DNA from: JBAVQS01 sp049694275
GTDB taxonomy: Bacteria > Chloroflexota > Anaerolineae > UBA4142 > SHND01
Assembly (NCBI GenBank): GCA_049694275.1
Contig: JBAVQS010000262.1
Location: forward strand, 1-42,963
Length of the DNA stretch: 42,963 nucleotides
Reading direction: 5' to 3'
In this document: piece after piece, positions 41,371 to 42,963 of the stretch
How the letters are laid out: every line of letters starts with the position of its first letter
How positions within the stretch are numbered: the stretch's first letter is position 1
The notes under the pieces: generated by a model
The model's database searches: none
The model's input: only the letters and a program-made list of their open reading frames with translations
What the model was told of the DNA's origin: nothing
Translations under genes and position numbers: made by a program

Positions 41371-41391
41371 AGACGTCACACCGTGACGTCT
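41371..41391. repeat. Inverted repeat AGACGTCAC-N3-GTGACGTCT
   Basis: Perfect 9-bp arms around ACC, 16 bases before the response-regulator ATG, followed by CTACAAAT. It could be an operator for the two-component operon, but the TAGAGACGT...ACGTCTCTA form also resembles a dispersed repeat of such genomes, so its role is open. Confidence 0.6.
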
Positions 41392-41417
41392 CTACAAATA
41401 TTTCGCGCCCCGTTGGG

Positions 41418-41900
41418 CTAGCCGCCCGCTTCCCAATCGGATGCGATGTAAAGATGCTTGACGAGCTGGGTCGGGTCATTGGTCTGGACGGTCACATCAA
41501 AGAGATGGGGACCTTCCATACCCGCATGCATCATAAATTCCGCCGAAACGGTAGTGCTCTCACCCGGTTGTAAGGTCATCGAACCGACGACCGCTTTGGG
41601 CGGTCAGCACCCCTTGACCACCTGGACCGGCGCGGAGGCGTCGAGGGTCAGGGACCGGTCGCCGCTGTTCGTGATCTTGAATTCGGCGTGCACGGGCTTG
41701 TCGAGCGGGACCCGGCCAAAATCAATCTGTTCGCGGTCGACCGACAGGCGGGGGCCGGTATGGCTGCCGCTGCTGTTGCCGCCGCCGGTAAACAGGAGGG
41801 CGAGGCCCGCGATCAACAAGAGGGCCGCGCCGGCAAAAATGCCAATCAGGATATAGGTCGGCTGGCGTGATGTCGCGCGGGCGTTTCTGCGCTGTGTCAT
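41418..41900 (-). CDS. Probable selenoprotein: membrane-anchored DUF1573-like protein with Cys-Sec
   Basis: Reading the minus strand from the ATG at 41900 (GGAGGAAGTGC upstream) gives a membrane helix (about 16-37), then a DUF1573/Ig-like domain (IDFGRVPLDKPVHAEFKITN). At codon 99 an in-frame TGA (41606-41604) directly follows Cys98. Beyond it the frame stays open for 61 more codons and encodes the rest of the same domain (PPKAVVGSMTLQPGEST..., EFMMHAGMEGPHLFDVTVQT, NDP) to a TAG at 41418-41420. Relatives, as I recall them, have a Cys-Cys-Pro-Pro here, so the TGA stands at a Cys position. A SECIS-like hairpin follows the UGA. Best read as a 160-residue Cys-Sec redox protein facing outside; the alternative is a nonsense mutation. 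Confidence 0.75.
41574..41606 (-). promoter_or_regulatory. Bacterial SECIS-like element after the in-frame UGA
   Basis: Nineteen bases after the UGA the RNA has an apical GUU loop (41584-41582) closed by an 8-bp stem: GGUCGUCG (41592-41585) with CGAUGACC (41581-41574), one G-U pair. Loop distance, stem length and a G at the first loop position fit the general bacterial SECIS model. An alternative hairpin GACCGC/GCGGUC starting in the UGA itself overlaps the same bases. Confidence 0.65.
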
Positions 41901-42034
41901 GCACTTCCTCCAAACGAAATAATCTGCGCGCCATGCTAAAGCATAGAACAAACAGGGCTTTCTGGCAAGTGACATAGGTCACACGGCGCAAGGGACAGCG
42001 GCGGCTGGATTCGTAACGCACCTTTGACTCGTTC

Positions 42035-42063
42035 TTGACCTAATCGTGACTTGATGGTATTAA
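42035..42063 (+). promoter_or_regulatory. Promoter of the rightmost gene
   Basis: TTGACC (42035-42040), 17 bp, TATTAA (42058-42063) with TGG before it (extended -10). The start would be near 42070, about 60 bases before the ATG at 42131. A second TTGACT lies at 42024. Confidence 0.6.
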
Positions 42064-42130
42064 TCTGAATTATGGATTGGCGATTCCCGATGAGCGGCCA
42101 ATCTGACGAACGATTCAGGGAGTAGTCAGG

Positions 42131-42963
42131 ATGTGTAAACTCAAGCGTTGGGTTTTACCGGCGTTGGCCGGTCTCTTGTTTTTTACCCTCGGGGTTGTCC
42201 CGGGGGCGTTGGCTCAGGGCCCGGTGGACGATCGCCTGGCGAACCTGAGCGTTAACGTTTGGCCGGAATATGACCAGCCATCGGTCCTCGTGCTGTACGA
42301 AGGGGAGATGGCCGCCAAGGACAAGTTTCCGCGCGATGTTTCATTCCTGGTGCCGACCGGCGCCCAGGTGGTAGCGACCGCCTATGTCGGGACGAGTGGC
42401 GACCTGCTCAACACCGACGCCCCCAAGATCCAGGACCAGGGCGATGGCTATACCCTTTTGACGATTAGCCTGCCGCAATCCAAGTTCCACATCGAATATT
42501 ATTACAACCCGCTCCAGGGCTCGCCTGACAAGACGATGACGTTTGTCTACAAGGCCGCGCAGAGCGCCGACAATATCGATCTCGAGGTTCAGCAGCCGCT
42601 CAAGGCGGAAAATTTCGTCACCGACCCGGCCGCGATTGTCAAGAGCACCGACCCCCATGGGTTTGTCCTCCACAAGTTCAGCTATGCAACTCTGGCAATG
42701 GGCAAGACCCTCTCGGTCAAGGTGAGCTATACCAAATCGGACCCGAACCCGTCCACCTCGGCGCTGCCTGCTCCGAACCCGTCCACCGCCCCATCGCAAT
42801 CCGGGGCGAACGCGCCGGCGTCGTCCAGCCTGAGTAATACGGAGGTCCTGGCCGGGATTCTGATTGCGCTGGCGCTCGCGGTCGCGGCGCTCGGCGGTTT
42901 CTACTGGTGGTCGCGTAACCGGCTCGCGCCCGAGCCCGAGCCCGCGGCGGCGCCGGCCGGCGG
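42131..42963 (+). CDS. Exported, membrane-anchored protein (3' end beyond the window)
   Basis: The first 277 residues of a protein with a signal peptide (CKLKRWVLPALAGLLFF..., predicted cut after ALA at about residue 28), a beta-rich extracytoplasmic domain (about 30-200), a Pro/Ser/Ala-rich linker, a membrane helix (about 238-258) and the start of a Pro/Glu/Ala-rich cytoplasmic tail. I do not recognise a named family; proteins of this layout accompany cytochrome c maturation genes in some Chloroflexota, a recollection that needs checking. It is divergent from the probable selenoprotein, whose domain also faces outward. Confidence 0.75.
   Translation, partial: MCKLKRWVLPALAGLLFFTLGVVPGALAQGPVDDRLANLSVNVWPEYDQPSVLVLYEGEMAAKDKFPRDVSFLVPTGAQVVATAYVGTSGDLLNTDAPKIQDQGDGYTLLTISLPQSKFHIEYYYNPLQGSPDKTMTFVYKAAQSADNIDLEVQQPLKAENFVTDPAAIVKSTDPHGFVLHKFSYATLAMGKTLSVKVSYTKSDPNPSTSALPAPNPSTAPSQSGANAPASSSLSNTEVLAGILIALALAVAALGGFYWWSRNRLAPEPEPAAAPAG

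Noticed and set aside
41371..41391. Definite response-regulator operator
   Set aside because: A 9-bp inverted repeat upstream of the regulator is suggestive, but the same TAGAGACGT/ACGTCTCTA form is a likely dispersed repeat, and OmpR-family sites are usually direct repeats.
1..42963. tRNA, rRNA, integrase or att sites bounding the defence island
   Set aside because: No tRNA-like cloverleaf, rRNA segment, integrase or transposase gene was recognised, so island borders cannot be defined from this window.

Overview
This window looks like a chromosomal segment from a GC-rich member of the Chloroflexota (Anaerolineae-like), probably assembled from a metagenome. That placement is inferred from gene content and repeats, not from a marker gene. 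The pointers are a transmembrane TIR protein with a Ser/Thr/Pro-rich tail, cyclase-AAA regulators, a HelD-type helicase, MscL with a zinc ribbon, and many dispersed palindromes built on TGTAGGGGCGA/TCGCCCCTACA. No rRNA or tRNA gene was seen.

Layout. (1) 1-6986 is a metal-homeostasis block: a CDF exporter (cut by the window edge), an NRAMP importer with a universal stress protein, a VapBC pair, and a Fur-family regulator with an excellent sigma70 promoter overlapped by a 14-bp inverted repeat containing TTGCAA-N4-TTGCAA (a nickel-regulator-like box). The regulator lies directly upstream of an ECF Ni/Co transporter in which CbiM, a CbiN-like part and CbiQ are one polypeptide, followed by CbiO. 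(2) 7020-20086 is mixed housekeeping and sensing: NERD protein, FIST sensor with a 3' frameshift, cyclase-AAA protein, HelD, DUF3592 protein, flavodoxin, GNAT, Zn-dependent alcohol dehydrogenase, ECHDC3-like crotonase, MscL and a diheme cytochrome c. (3) 20174-36294 is a defence/toxin-antitoxin island: an internally deleted RelE-like toxin with an intact antitoxin, TIR-TM protein, SNF2 helicase with DUF3883, VapBC, DUF1156 adenine methylase, DUF499 ATPase and an MNT-HEPN pair. The helicase, methylase and ATPase match the Hma-type (helicase-methylase-ATPase) candidate defence architecture. The methylase carries a low-GC central block. The ATPase is flanked by two copies of a small gene, and a fragment of a second DUF499 gene start lies 2 kb downstream of it. 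(4) 36307-37717 is a sigma-factor/YhhN two-gene operon. (5) 38226-41355 is a two-component operon: response regulator, small Cys protein, CBS protein and PAS histidine kinase. (6) 41418-42963 has a membrane-anchored DUF1573-like protein whose frame crosses an in-frame UGA (Cys-UGA-Pro-Pro) followed by a bacterial SECIS-like hairpin, so it is a candidate selenoprotein. It is divergent from a secreted/anchored protein cut by the window end.

The best leads are the probable selenoprotein, the helicase-methylase-ATPase island with its mosaic methylase and duplicated small gene, the CbiM-CbiQ fusion under a nickel-box-like operator, and in-frame insertion of dispersed repeats into three ATP-dependent proteins (CbiO, SNF2 helicase, DUF499).
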